A stretch of DNA of 64,000 bases from Hirudo medicinalis (Eukaryota; Annelida; Clitellata; Hirudinida; Hirudinidae), in contig MPNW01000141.1 of NCBI GenBank assembly GCA_011800805.1, forward strand, positions 43,730 through 107,729, read 5' to 3'. Position numbers and translations under genes: made by a program. Within the stretch, counting starts at the first letter, position 1. Each line of letters starts with the position of its first letter. The notes under the pieces were generated by a model. The model made no database searches. It was not told where the DNA came from and saw nothing but the letters and a program-made list of their open reading frames with translations. Of this stretch, positions 10,668 to 23,937 are shown piece by piece.

Positions 10668-13629
10668 CTGTTAGCATAATCAATTTATTAACCACAAATA
10701 AATAACTATTAAATTAATAATAATAGTTAATTGTTAATAAAATAATAAGTATCATAATAATTGGTAAAATGTCCGTCCTTCTGAATGCCGTGACTAGGCT
10801 GAGGCAAGCTAAAAAGTTGGAAAAGAAGAAGAAATTGAAGGAGTGGGTTGTAATTAATTGATTACTTTCTTCGTGAATTGATTTCATTTTAAATTTGTAC
10901 TATAATTTGGAAAAACAACTAAATAATTTACAAAAAGTTTAATATTTTTATTAACAGTAATTGCATGGGAATAGTTTTATTAATGACGTTTTATCAATTT
11001 GTAATAATCAGTTTCTAGTTATTTTTTAACATGTTGTAACCTTTTTAGTGAATGTATTCAAATATATTCATGAATCTTTGATGTTTTGATACTTGAACGG
11101 AAAATTAAGAAATAACTTAAATGCGAAATTTCGAGATTATAAATGTTTATATTTTAAAATCATTTAAAATTGTCGCGATGAACGTTCAGATTAAAATTTA
11201 GAGCTAAAATCAACCAACTCATTAGAATGGCAGATTGGCTAGGAGCGTATAAACAATAATTAAAAATAAAAATATAAATATAAAGAATAATGAATAAAAA
11301 GATAATGAATGAAAATGTATTCCAAATACATGGCAAACAATGAACATGTCAGTCCATAAAACATTGCAAGAGCGGCGCTGGAAAAACCAACCTGGATGCA
11401 CTCACAGGTGGTCGTTGCCATGGAGAAGGTGCAGGTGCTCTCTCCGGAATGACTTGTTATTGTTGTTGTTCGGGTCGTCAATCGATAGCTTGAAAATGAG
11501 CTTTTTGAAATAAAAAAGTCGTTTTGAATGGAATGGAGCGAATTAACTGCATTTTATGCGTAACTACATTGTTTGTGCATCTCATTCTTTCCTTTTTATT
11601 TCTAATATTTTGAAAATTAATAATTACCATGTTAATGTTATTATAATTAATTAAAATGTAATTCAAATCAATTTAAATACTGAAATATCAAATCGGTAAC
11701 AGTTTATTTTTGCCCGATGACAATTCTAAAACCGTCAACTATGATGACGATAACCTTGGTTAGACAAAGAACTTTAATCAAATAAATAAATGGCAACGAG
11801 TCATCAGGTCCTAACAAATAACTTTTTATCTTTTTTATTTATTTACACAGACAGAGGTTGTCAGACCTACCCAGAAAGCAGCAAAGCATTAAGTTCGATG
11901 AGATTTTTTGAGTGGAAATGAGTCTTTGGAAGAGAAAGATTTGATGAACAAGTTGGTTTAGTGGGGCGCTATGGGCTATTTTATCGACCCGATCTTTTAA
12001 GTCCAACCGACCACCGATCGTAACCACCAAAATCCCGAACATGTTTCACCCAGTCGAGATGGCGAGTCCCGATGTTATGGAGAACTTGTTCTGTTCTTGT
12101 TTTAATCCATGAATCGAGCTTACAAAACATGTTATGAGCCAAATTCAGTCAAAAATAAGGAGTAATTATTTCACGTAATTAATTCTTATCATACTCTTTT
12201 GAGTGGATGATTAGTTGGTGAACTCTGCAATTACTCTCAATTCTTTACTGCATTCCATCTCCATGGATACTTCTTCCCATTTTGCTTACACTTCAGTGGA
12301 AAATTAATGTAACCTTGAATGATTCAGTATTCCTTCTAAATGATTATCTTTGTTCTTTGTTATATAATTTGTTTCGACATATTGATTGCAACACAGATGT
12401 TTCGCTCATAAATACAATGAACCCAATCCTATCGCTTCTTTACCAAAATCCCCCATCGATTTATAAATATTATTTTATTATAATTATAATAATATATTAT
12501 AATTAAATATAAAATTACTAAAAGAAACACAGAATAGAGTGTCTTCTATTCAACGAACGATGCGATTGAAATATCGATGCCTCTATTTTGAAACATCCCC
12601 GGCGTGTCAAGACGCCATTTGCTGTTGGCGTGGTCTTATTTTTCTGACTCGAACCACCTTGAGACATGATTCAGTATAATTTATATATTGTATTTTAATA
12701 TTGTTATTTATTTCAGCGTTAAACAGTTTAGAATTAAAATTATTATAAATAAAAATTCACTTTAAGATGGATGAAGATTTTTGCAAAAAATCTTTTACTT
12801 TTTCTGATTGCCAATAAAACTTTCATATATTATTTCAAAAAAATTCTTTCTCACTACTTTTGCCGACAGCGGTAAATAATTGCCAACAAAATGACATAAG
12901 CCTCTTGATGCGTTGTAATGTTTGGTTGTGGAGAAGCATAAGAAAGATTATCAAAAATATTTAAAGGCATAAATCATCTCAGAAATACTTGGTACTTAAC
13001 GTCTGGACAAAGCAGCTATCTGACTCAACAATAACTTCAGCAAAGAAAATAGCAAGTCATTAGAAAGCCATTGCTTGACCAAAGACTTCACATTAGTGAT
13101 GACGATAATGAGTCCGAGTTTTATTATGTTAAGCTGCATATGTTCCATTGAAAATGCTCCCATTAAAGGGGAAGCTGGGTATAAAATCCGTTACGGAATA
13201 ATTATGAAATACGTTTTATTCCGTTTCTGCACTTCCTTTCTTAGTCGGAAAAAACAAATCATGTAAGCACGCTTTTTGAGAAATTAAGGAATGAAAAGTT
13301 CTAGCAGATTGCCTTCAATATTATTTCACATTAATATTCAGCGGTTTATTAATTACTCAGTTGAAGGATGCCTGGATCCATTTATTAATATTCATTAGGT
13401 TCTTGGTCAATGCGGTTGAAAAGATGGAAATAAAATTGAGCATCGGAAATAAAAACGCAAGAGTGGAGAAATGGATTTCGTAATGAAATATTATTTTTAA
13501 AATAATTCTTAATTTAATGAGAATTTCACAAAATGTTGCAGTGTTTTGTGAGCACTCAAGCATGCAACACAAAATAGCATTATAAAAAACCAAACAAATA
13601 CAATTTTGCATGAATAGTTTCCCAAAAAA
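10668..13629. other. long sparse stretch
   Basis: Mostly AT-rich with no model I can defend. It probably contains the 5' exons of the FAIM-like gene. A weak candidate follows the acceptor ending at 12296 and begins W-K-I-N-V-T-L-N-D. Sequence near 11769-11790 (actttaatcaaataaataaa) resembles the tail of the SINE family at 2812. Confidence 0.5.
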
Positions 13630-14452
13630 AGTTGGATCCTGCGACAGTTGTGTTCCTGTTTCAAATGAATCGACACTCGTCTGGTTCTGGAAGTTGAATG
13701 GAGTGCAAACAACAGTCATGTTCAGCAAGGAAGATGGCGAGGTGTGGTGCAATGGATATGTACTCCCCACTGAGGTATGGTGATCTTATGTTACATTTCA
13801 TCATCATTGTCATCATTAAACAATTATCTTTCTGGTTCTCTTCGATATTATTCTCATGTTACTCAAATGATTCATCATTCTTGCAATCTACCCATCTCCT
13901 TCCGCCAACAAGATCTATTTTGATTTTCCTGTATTCTTGTGTCTGCAGAGTTTTGAAGATGTTGCAAAAATCACTTGATTTGAAATGGATTATTGAAATT
14001 TAATAAAATTATTTTGTTTTAAATTTAGTTTATTATATTTTTATTATTTGTTATTAATTATTACAACCTTGTCACGTGGAATAAGCAAAGTCGGTCATTT
14101 ATAAAATTACAATAACTGATCACAACCAAATTTTAACAAAACGTATTTTTCGATTAATTCATCGAACTTAATTTTTGATCTCACAAATAACAATATATTC
14201 GTTTCAATGCTAGTCATTGCATCAACTTCAAACAAACGACTGTTTGAAACACTGTGGTGATTAATTTCAGAATCTTCATTTTAAAATCTGCTCCTTCAGA
14301 TCAGAGAAGAGAAGCCACTGGGCATGATCGTGGAGTTCCTCATCGAACTGGAAGAGAAGCAGTCCCTCCACAAGTGCAAGTTGGTCGTTGGAAGCGATGA
14401 ATCGATGGTTCTCATGGTCGATGGAATCCTTGTACCAAAGCAGAAGAGTTGA
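13630..14452 (+). CDS. FAIM-like protein, last two exons
   Basis: Exons about 13630-13774 (left border uncertain) and 14300-14452, joined in phase 0. The first reads LVWFWKLNGV, then EVWCNGYVLPTE. The second reads VEFLIELEE, HKCKLVVGS and VLMVDGILVP before the stop. This follows the second half of Fas apoptotic inhibitory molecule 1, where a W-V-x-H-M-D-G block, D-V-W-C-N-G, H-D-C-Y-I and L-I-V-D-x-R-E-I-P occur in the same order and spacing. FAIM is a small cytosolic all-beta protein that restrains death-receptor signalling and protects against protein aggregation. Similarity is modest, so the family call is inference. Upstream exons are missing. A good acceptor at 13949 would instead give a nine-residue alternative tail (SFEDVAKIT). 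Confidence 0.5.
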
Positions 14453-15461
14453 GCCGTTCAAATCATCTTCATACCTTGGATTGAGTCTCCATAATTCTGC
14501 TTTGACGGATGTTTGACAGATTTTTTTTTAATATTAAAAAATGTCGTCTATTTTTGTCAAAATGATGTGTTTAGTAGAAGAATTAATAGTTTCCAAGTAG
14601 ATGTTGAGTATCGATTTCTTTCAATGTGTGTTCAGTGATCAGAAAATCATAGGTGATGAAGCATTTGCAACTCATTTGAAGGTTTGCCGTTCTCAGTAAC
14701 CATATCATCTGAACGCGCATATCATGGATTATTGTTCCGAAATATTTTTCAACAATTTTAACTCTTTATCGATAGATGCAGTGACATTTTTACGTATTTT
14801 GAGCTTAACATTCTCAAAGTGGTAGGTTTCCTACCTTGTGAAACGCTTGTGATTTTTTGATATATTTTTAACTCATGTTTGCCTCGAAGTCTTGAAAAAT
14901 CTCGCTAAAAATAATAACCAGTGAAGCAAAAGTTCGAAGAACACAGCGCAAGAAGCAATTACTAAAAGCACATTAACGGTGAGACGTGTTAGAATTTGGA
15001 CCAATGACATTTTTAAGACTAGGCTTCATTTGAGGAACCATTTGCGAAATAATAAAGCCCGACTTTAAACTGAACGATGCATATTTGGCTAAGAACAATC
15101 AAAGAGAATGTGAGATACTGATGAATGAGACAGCTTAAATATCTTGATGAACCAATGGCTGATTGAGACAAATATTTTAATGACGCCATTGTCTGACGAT
15201 GTGAAGGAATCTTAGGAAACATGTCTTCTCAAGACTCTCGAGTGTCTCACAGTTGCCTGGATGAGAACATTTTTCAAGTGATTTCAATAATCCACTTTTA
15301 AAATGCTCCCACAAATCTCATCAGAAGCGACCGAGTCATTACTGACGTCAAAATGGTCGCACATTAGCAAACAACTCGTCGACAAAATCCTACACTCGGT
15401 CTAAAATAGCATCTTTGATGCCCGACATGATTCTCAACCTAATTCTTCGTTGAAAGTGTCC
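14453..15461. other. intergenic, no gene seen
   Basis: AT-rich sequence between the FAIM-like stop codon and the first plakin TATA box. Nothing recognisable. Confidence 0.6.
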
Positions 15462-15468
15462 TATATAT
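15462..15468 (+). promoter_or_regulatory. TATA-like box, distal plakin first exon
   Basis: Tatatat lies 69 bases upstream of the ATG at 15531, a normal distance for a short 5' leader. No experiment supports it. Confidence 0.4.
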
Positions 15469-15530
15469 TCCTGTGTAAACTCTAGCGCTGGTTTATTCGG
15501 TATTACTACCCTTCATCTGAGAGGCTCTCG

Positions 15531-15578
15531 ATGGTTCAAACAGGCACCAATCCGACCGTGGACAAGGGAGTTTCAAAA
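15531..15578 (+). CDS. candidate alternative first exon of the plakin gene
   Basis: ATG followed by 15 more codons (MVQTGTNPTVDKGVSK) and then a consensus donor (gtgagt), ending in phase 0. The plakin exon at 17453 also begins in phase 0, so this exon could replace the one at 17343. It could instead belong to an undetected gene. Cap-site or RNA data would decide. Confidence 0.45.
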
Positions 15579-16472
15579 GTGAGTCGCAATCCTTGCCAGT
15601 TATAAGCTGTTGCGTCTGTTTTACAAATAATTATCTAGAATTTGAGTGGATACAATGTCTTTTTTTAAATTTTTAATTAAAATGTAAATATAAAATAATT
15701 GTTTATTTAAATATTAAATCAACAAACTGCTGTATATCGATAAAATTATTTACCAAAGATTTGTCTCGAATTATCTTTAAATATTATCGTAGTGAGTCTA
15801 TTAATAAATAATGGAATTAATTAATTATCTAAGAACACGAAGCGTGATAAGCATGCATCTAATGTGTTTAACTGTCATTTATTGTGCAATTAACTCGACC
15901 GAAGTTAAACATTTGCCCTCGAACATCTCCAAGCAATGTGTCAATTTGTTTATCTTATTCGATTGAAAGAATTCTTTACTCTCAAATAATGAAGGCAGCC
16001 TTTAAAGTTCGATCTGGTTGCTCGTTCGGTCGTTTCATCGTAGGAGATGTTGATTTGATTTCGTGAAAATCATGGAAATGTTTGACCTGGACGAGAACAT
16101 TCCTTGTTGAGGCATTTTTATGGGATAATGAGATGGCTCGATCCGTTTTCCAGTCGAACTTTTGTATGCAAATGCGAGATGCACGACCATGAGAAAGATA
16201 AACAGACACCTTTCGATAAAAGGAATATCTCTGACGCTCATATTACCACTTCAACAACCTGACGAAATGGTTGTTGAAATCAGATTGTAATTAGAGTTAT
16301 TAATGACATATTATAATCGCTTGCTTGATTGCTGCCGGGTGTAAAACAGTTTGGTGAGCTAATTATAATTATTATTTGGGGGAGGGGAGGGGTGGACTTC
16401 TCGAGTAATGAGTGCATTCTGGAATTCATCTTTGGAATGTTGAGTCATGGGCGTTTTGAAGTTGTTGTTGTT

Positions 16473-16506
16473 ATTGCTGTTGCTGCTGCTGCTGATGATG
16501 ATGATG

Positions 16507-16553
<47 letters not shown>

Positions 16554-16728
16554 GATGATGACGATGATAGTATGCCAGATGACGTCAGTGAAAAACAGGA
16601 AAAGCTTACGACTTAATGATCATGCTGTAATTCGTGACAGCGATGATCATGATGATGATGATGATGGTGGTGATGGTGATGATGATGATGACGACGACGA
16701 CGACGACGACGATGATGACTTATATTGA
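16473..16728. repeat. compound (ATT)n/(GAT)n microsatellites
   Basis: Runs of TGC/TGT, ATT and later GAT/GAC triplets. They are open in several frames because of triplet repetition and are not coding. Confidence 0.85.
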
Positions 16729-17167
16729 TCATGGTGGTATGGGGTATTACTCCGATAATAATGGCAATAATGACTGATGATGATAACGGTGATGATACAA
16801 TGACACTTATTCACTCGACAAATAGATTAGGAGTGCAAATGAGTGAAGCCGAGTAAAGATTGCAACTCTCTATGTGAGGTCATCCGAGTGCACCGAGTTT
16901 AACTCTTTCGAAGCTTGAAAGTCTACCATGAAAGACGTCAGTCACGTCATAGGCATGCTAACGAGGCGTGAAAATCTCTCGCTAGGTGACGCATGAGTCA
17001 TGTTTGACATTCGTAATTCGGAGGTGGAAATGGGGGGTGAGGCCTGGTTGGTTGGCTGAGTGGGTGGTCGGTAATTGATGTAATCTAAAAATAGCCTTAG
17101 AGCGCCTTGGAGTTGCAGTCCACTGAATACTTGCATCCGCGTGCTTGGTTTAGGAACTTGACCACAG

Positions 17168-17175
17168 TATAAAAG
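17168..17175 (+). promoter_or_regulatory. TATA box of the plakin gene
   Basis: A canonical tataaaag lies 168 bases upstream of the plakin ATG at 17343. A transcript start around 17198 would leave a leader of about 145 bases. Confidence 0.6.
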
Positions 17176-17342
17176 CTCCCCAGCAGACATCACAACAACT
17201 CCACAGGCCTGCGAGCAACTTTACTTCGGAAGATAAATTTCATAATTCTCTTTAGAAAGCAATAAAATATCAGTTTAATAATTAACTAATCGATAATAAT
17301 AATAATATTAGTTAATCATAAAAAGTTAATTGAATTATCAAG

Positions 17343-17693
17343 ATGGACTCAATGAAGCATCTCAACGGGAACAACTATCATCAGGTAGCTTTCCATATTT
17401 TACATTCCTTCCAATCAACCTCCTGCATCATCTTTTGACTCCAACTTTTCAGAACCACTTGAACGGAAGTAGTTCCACAGCGAAGGTCAAGGTGAGTTCG
17501 TTTAGCATTGAATTAATGGTTATCGACGTAAAAAATAAATTTACTTCTTTGTATGTAATTGCTGGTGATGTGTTGCAAGATCATGTTTGTCTTATTGAAT
17601 GTTATGTCTGTTAAGTTCACTTTTAAGTTATAAGAATTATTATCAATTTCTGCCATTTGATTCAATTGACTGTTGAATAAATGGTTTAAATAA

Positions 17694-17725
<32 letters not shown>

Positions 17726-17845
17726 TAATAATAATGATAATGATGATGATGACGATGACGATGACGATGATGATGATGAAATAATTGGCAAGTCAAACAC
17801 ATTCAACAACATTCTAGAAATTATAAATTTGATCGACAACAACAG

Positions 17846-17894
<49 letters not shown>

Positions 17895-19573
17895 GTCATC
17901 ATCATCATCATCATCATCATCACTTGTTGTCAATAAAAATTCACCACTGAACCACTTACATAAGCAGTCAGACAACTTTGGAGGAATGCGTGTTCAATGT
18001 TGAAGTTTGTATTCATCCAATAATCTGTCGAATGTTGACGAACAATGGAGCTGATGAAGTGGAATATTTGTAATTAATTGTTCTTTTGTGGCCTGTGCGA
18101 GCATCTTAAATCGCCATGAGTAGACAAGAACTTCGTAAAACTATTTATCTTAAATAGCATTCTTCATTGAGTCGAGTCGATGAATGTTCGGCCTGAATAA
18201 CTGATAATTTATTTATTAAACCACTTAAATTGCGTCCAATATTTAGACGGAACAACATTGCAACAAGAAATCAATGAACGTTGAGATCACGTCACCTGCA
18301 CAGGATTTTTATGAGGTAAAATGAAATAATTGGAAAGTCCAATTCACTTTTAAACTTTCATTTCGTACCTGGATGTTTTCTTCCATCCATCCATCCATCC
18401 ATCCATCCATCCATCCATCCATCCATCCATCCATCCATTCATCCCTTCATCCATTCCTCCATCCATCCATCTATCCATCNAATCATTTAATCATTTATAA
18501 GAATATAACAACAATTAGGCATCGGTTTCAATCCATCCATCCATCCATCCATCCATCCATCCATCCATCCATCCATCCATCCATCCATCCATCCACGCAT
18601 TCATAAACCTATCTTCAACTTTTCATCCTTCTTTCATCCATTCGTCCGTTCATCCACTCATTACCATGCACATTTCTAGAGCCTCGTTACACAACTGGCC
18701 AAGCTTTCATGCGATCTTGTTGAAAGGAGGGCCAAGAATACAAGTACCTGTCATCCACAGGTGATAAACTCTATGAAATGTTGCAAATTTAAAACGTTCG
18801 CCCAATCAATAACTTCAATATCAAACTATATTTTTATAAATAAAAAACATATTTACGTGTAACGTATTAATTGAATTCTGTGGAGTTTGAAAGTTATTAA
18901 TTGATTTTCAAATAGATTTAAACAGCATCAACTCACAACAACAACAACAACAAGAATGAGAATATGAACAATCATAAGAAAAAGAATATCACCAACACCG
19001 TTAATAATAATAATAATTCATGTTAATTTATGTTAATTACAACAATTGAAGTGTCGTATCTTGGAGGAGAAGCAGAGTTGGAAGTTCGTGGAGGTTCTTC
19101 ACAAATGCGCAGGAATACACCTCAAGCATTCCGCAGATTATCATCAGGTTCGTAATGGGTGAATAACGACGACGATGTTGATGATAGTGTTGTGGTGATG
19201 ATTACGGTGATGAGACTTTTACCAGAGCAACCATGCTCGCGAAAACAATATTTTTCTATCGATTCAGTGAAATGATGGTGATGATGATGTTATTGACAAG
19301 GTGAAGGTTGCAGCGATATAAATAGCATTGATGATGATGATGAGGAGGAGGGTGATGAAAACCAGATGCACTTTTTCAGTTCTACGTGGAATGCCTGGAG
19401 TGCACGAATTGGATGAAGAACGACCTCACCAAGCGTGGGCAGTACCTCGCAGATGCTCAAACTTCAAAGCATTTTGGAGAACAAGAACTCAACAACTTCC
19501 TGGAAAATGCAAAAGTACGACGGACGTACTACTGCATTCCTTGATGACTTTTTGATGACAATTGCAGTATATC

Positions 19574-19619
<46 letters not shown>

Positions 19620-22600
19620 GGTGATGGTGGTGATGATGATGATGGTGGTGTGATGATGATGATGATGATGGTGGTGGTGATGATGATGATGATGGTGATT
19701 GTAGTGGNTTATACCAGGAAGGAGATGCTAATGTGTTGACATACAACTTGGTAGTAAGCATGTCAAACATGTCACTGGAGATGCATGTAGTTTGTAGTGG
19801 TGATGATGATGATGACCTTGACTACGTGGCGATGATGACATATATATATATATATCCAGGAACTGTGCAAAACGCTGTCTTATTGGAGGCTGAAATTGAT
19901 GGAGTTGAAGGGCAAGGCCGAAACTCTGGTTCCAATCAAATTGAGGACGCAAGTTCATAAGGATTCTCGACCAATCAGGTGCCTCCACGACTACAAAAAC
20001 GCACAGGTGAGTATTACAGGTCCCAGAACGGGTATTTGTTGTGGGTAGGTGATCGTTAAGGTGTGTGCACACCTGTCAGATGAACATTGAAACTACAAAC
20101 AAGAAATTCTTATCTATGAATGACTTTTGAACTTTGACCTGAAAGATCAATGTTTTTCATTTCAGGGAGACGTGAAAGAGGATGAAGACCTCACGTTGTT
20201 GGATAACTCAAATGACAACATGTGGAAGGTTGAATGTTATTGTTGTGTGCAGTGTTTGTTGTGAGAGTGTCGTGCACGTGTGGCTCAAAACTATCGAATG
20301 TCAAATTCTTCAACTTTCGACAGGTGCGAACTCAACACGGGGATGAGTTTTACGTGCCTTCGTCACTGTTGGCTATTTTGGGACCAGAACCCGAGGCTTT
20401 GTCGGAAGTTGCAAGGTAATGATGACGACGATGATGATGATGATGATGATGATTTTCATGGCGCTTGATAATGATTGGGTTAAAGCTTGCAGTAACAGAC
20501 TTTTAAGGACTTTGCGCAATAATAGATCATCATTAGCGCGACAACTCATCATTCCCCGTTCAATTAAGAATTTTTCCGAACAGCAAATGTTCAGATGTTG
20601 TTCGCGTCAAGGTCAAATAAATGTTGAGTCTCAAAACCATCGATTTCATCGTAGAAACACACTTCCCGTGATTTTAGCCTCGGGTGTAAAAAGATTATTC
20701 TATGTGCTGTAAATGAGCTCTTGAATTGTTTCAAAAAAGTTGGTGAATTGTTGATGTGCTTTTAAACGAGCTTATCGTCAACCTCTTGAATTGTTGCATA
20801 AAATGTTGAGAATTCATGGTGATTTGTCGTTGCAGACTCATCGACACTTATGGAGAGTTGTGGACAGTTTTGAGAGGACTGGCCAGAAAGGCTCTCATAA
20901 ATCTTGTCTGCAGTCTCCTTGAAGGTTGCGAAGGATTCAACGTAAGTTGTTGTTGCCAATGAATAAACATTCATTAATTCATTATTTAAACAGATTGCTT
21001 AAAGTATTAGTTACGAGTTCTAATTTAATTAAATAACAAATAAATTATAATGAAAATAAAAATGAACTCATCCAGGAACAATCCTGGATGTCCATGCCAC
21101 ATGACAAAGTGGAAAGGATTCTTGCCATCATCAAAGTGTTGGAGGAGATGTTTGGTCCATCGTGGTGTGCTCAGCAACCTGGAATGAAGGATCGAGTGGA
21201 AAAACTCAAGGAACTTCTCAACAAGAATCTTAATGGAGAAAGGATCCTTCCAGAAAACAAAGGTTAGAAGTTCATTCACCCATTGCATTAAATATTATAA
21301 CATAATTATAAAGAATAAATATTTTGATAATATGTTAACATAACAACGATAAAATGATAACATGATAAACATGGTAATAAAGTCAACTCTCTCCACCAGA
21401 ATTACTCCGCAGGATGTTGGTGAAGAACCCCGATCTCATTCAGGATCTTCTGAAATTATTCCAGGTGCATTTCTATTAATATTCCATTTCCAAATAAATT
21501 AAAAAACAAATAAATTAAAAAATTCCAAAACAAATATTGCTTAGAATTGATAATTATCAGTACTAATAGATTGTTGCTCATTCATAACATTACTTACATT
21601 CTGCATTCATTCATTACTTTCTCAGGATAGCTGGAGTGATAAGAACAGATTCTGGGCTCAAAAAGTCAACAACGTGTAAGTCGAAGGTGTCAAAAAGGCA
21701 AAATGTTGATTAATTGTAGTAAAACAATAAAATTTTTCGTCAAAAAATCAAATAACAGTGGTTTATCACAAAGACATTAAGTCTTCTTAAACCACTATAA
21801 ATTAATGTTAACTTGAGTTTGTAAACCTCCATTACTCATCTCATGCAGGTGCAGAGCTGTGGAAAAGTTTGAGGAAGACCAAGAGTTTGAAGCCGTGTAT
21901 GCCATTGAAGAGGTTTACAAACTCACGAGAGCCAAAGAAACAACTGAAGCATCTCATCTCACCACCTCTGAACAAGAAGAGAAACAGACCTTCATCATCA
22001 CTGGTGAATTCCTCAATTTTAACAATTTAATTAATTGGTCTTTTAAGTGTTTTAGTGATAATTAAAATTATAATAGTTCACGTTCATGGTTTTTAAACAA
22101 ATAAATATTAGGACAACAATCGCAATAATAATATTATTAATAATAAATTTCTGGCAATATTAATAAAATAATTTGGAGGAACTGTAAAATCCAATTGATT
22201 TCTTTATAGCAAAGAAAAACTTAAAATAATTACTTCCAATAATTTCCAGGTGTTGTGAACCCCAAGAACAAAGAAATCATCTCCCTGGATGAGGCTATTA
22301 ATCTCGGCATCATCAACCAGAAGGAAGGAAAGTATGTCGGAGGAGGTGAAGTCTTCCAGCAGATTCCAATTCCTGAGGCTATGAATGAGAGTCTCATCAA
22401 GGTTGAGTTCACAAAGAGACAGGTCTCACAGGAGAAGAAGAATGACTTTGGTTGGTAAAACTTTCATCCCACTAACTAACATAATTTATCACATAATTTA
22501 TTGGCAAGAAATCCAATTTAAATACAATCTGCAACCCAAAAAGTTGGCTTGCATGAATCACTCATGAGTCATTCCTCGAATTTTAAAGCAGTGCTTATTC

Positions 22601-23277
22601 ACATTCCTTTGCACATCCATCACAACATCAATTAGAAGGAGCAGAACATTTGAGATAACAACAGGGTCACTCAAATTACTTCCACAGGCTTCATCACCAT
22701 CAAGAGCTACATGGAAACAAGACCATACACCATCAAACTGGTTGTAGACCCTGAGAACAGATCTCAGATGAACCTTGATGAAGCTGTTAAGAAAGGAGTT
22801 ATTGACCAGAAACAAAACGTCTACAGGAACCCAAAAACTAAAAGTCAAATGACTTTTGAAGAAGCACTCGAGAAAAATCTTTTGATCGTCGATTTTGCAG
22901 AAGAAGTGAAAGAGGAACAAAGGTTAAGAAGTCAACGAAGTTCAATAAATTTAACTGTTGATATCAAATTTGAATAACAACATATGCCAACAATTTAACA
23001 TAACCACATTACTAATTCTCAATTCAGCAAGGAACAAGAAGTTATTTCATATGCTGTGTATAGTGCCCTTGACACAAGGTCAGGTCAGTGGCTGAACTTC
23101 AAGAGGGCAGTTGAACTCGGCCTGTTGAACCCCGAAGAGGGCACGTACGTGGACCGCACCAGCAGGCACCAATTCAAACTTGTCGAAGCCATTGAGAAGG
23201 GGCTCATAAAGGCTGCTAAAGTCACCGACCCAAAGACAATTGAACTTCTACCCTTGGCAGAGGGAGGTCTCCACTGA
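17343..23277 (+). CDS. short plakin: spectrin repeats, SH3, plakin repeats
   Basis: Cytolinker-family protein of about 654 residues. Exons: 17343-17384, 17453-17491, 17972-18004 (tentative), 18247-18315, 19052-19147, 19380-19514, 19860-20006, 20166-20228, 20324-20415, 20836-20941, 21076-21262, 21400-21464, 21626-21675, 21849-22003, 22250-22450, 22688-22922, 23028-23277. Every junction keeps phase. Residues about 60-170 are spectrin-repeat-like (SADYHQ then [13 protein letters not shown]). Residues about 177-235 are the plakin SH3 ([37 protein letters not shown]). Helical spectrin-like sequence follows. From about 420 to the end are plakin/plectin repeats ([57 protein letters not shown]). In known plakins the repeats bind intermediate filaments and the plakin domain binds junction proteins. 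No calponin-homology actin-binding domain, coiled-coil rod or GAS2 domain is present, and the TATA box suggests a complete stand-alone gene. Confidence 0.9.
17697..17928. repeat. facing (ATA/GAT)n and (ATC)n arrays
   Basis: GAT-rich triplets (about 17722-17780) are followed after 70 bases by ATC triplets (17846-17928). The two are complementary and could form a long hairpin in the second plakin intron. This produces long Met/Ser open frames on the minus strand that are not genes. Confidence 0.85.
18382..18599. repeat. two (ATCC)n arrays around an N
   Basis: Tetranucleotide arrays at about 18382-18479 and 18531-18597, separated by about 50 bases of unique sequence. One ambiguous base sits at 18480. 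Array lengths may be collapsed in the assembly. It lies in a plakin intron. Confidence 0.9.
19568..19707. repeat. (GAT/GGT)n microsatellite
   Basis: Triplet array in a plakin intron with an ambiguous base at about 19708. A smaller GAT array follows the exon ending at 20415. Confidence 0.85.
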
Positions 23278-23937
23278 AGACGACAAATGTTTTCCGTCAC
23301 CTCCCAAACTTTCGGAGTTGATTTTTAGTTCCTCTGTTTTCGCTTTGAGCTGGCTAGCCGACTCATTTCGTATGGAAATGTTTGCAGTTACGAAGCATAC
23401 TAATTTGATATTTTTCATTTGGCATCTGACTAAAATGATCTGATCACGTGTCCTGAAAACGCAATTCATTAACTATTTTTATTGAATGAATGCCTGAGAA
23501 TATATTGCATCATTTAGAAGGTTGTATCTGCGGCTTTGGAGTCCATCAAGCGTGGCATCGATCCAATTCAATCTAATTTTCATCCAATTTGTATCTTCAT
23601 GATTTTACAGAATTTAGATAGAAATATATGTTATCACAAAACAAAACTTGACTTCTTTGACACATAAATACAAGTTCTTCCAATCATCAATTTTTGAAGT
23701 TGTTAATGTATGAGATATTAGAGGCAGCGTTTTTGATGCTGTTAAAAGCTTCATAATGGTTTATCAACTGGAAAGAGTTTCATTTCCAAATTTATTTGCT
23801 CCAAATGTAAAGAAATACTTTGGAGCATTTGTTAATTGTCAACATCCACAAATATGGACACTCAGGAAGTGAATTAACATTCCTCAAAAATTAGAAAGGT
23901 TTTTAATGGTTAATTTTAATTTATTTCATTAATAATG
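23278..23937. other. convergent 3' ends, no other gene seen
   Basis: Space between the plakin stop (plus) and the WIPI stop (minus). It should hold both 3' UTRs. Nothing else recognised. Confidence 0.6.

Noticed and set aside
10769..10861. Plus-strand 30-codon frame starting MSVLLNAVTRLRQ with a lysine-rich end
   Set aside because: Looks protein-like, but it has only a weak possible donor (gttgta), no partner exon and no recognised family.
16329..16728. Tyr/Asp/Ile/Leu-rich open frames
   Set aside because: Produced by triplet microsatellites.
17513..17923. Minus-strand Met/Ser/Leu-rich frame of 136 codons
   Set aside because: Produced by (ATC)n and (ATA)n arrays in a plakin intron.
18373..18606. 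Frame of repeating I-H-P-S
   Set aside because: (ATCC)n arrays, not coding.
19489..19770. Poly-histidine minus-strand frame
   Set aside because: Microsatellite with an ambiguous base, antisense to a plakin exon at one end.
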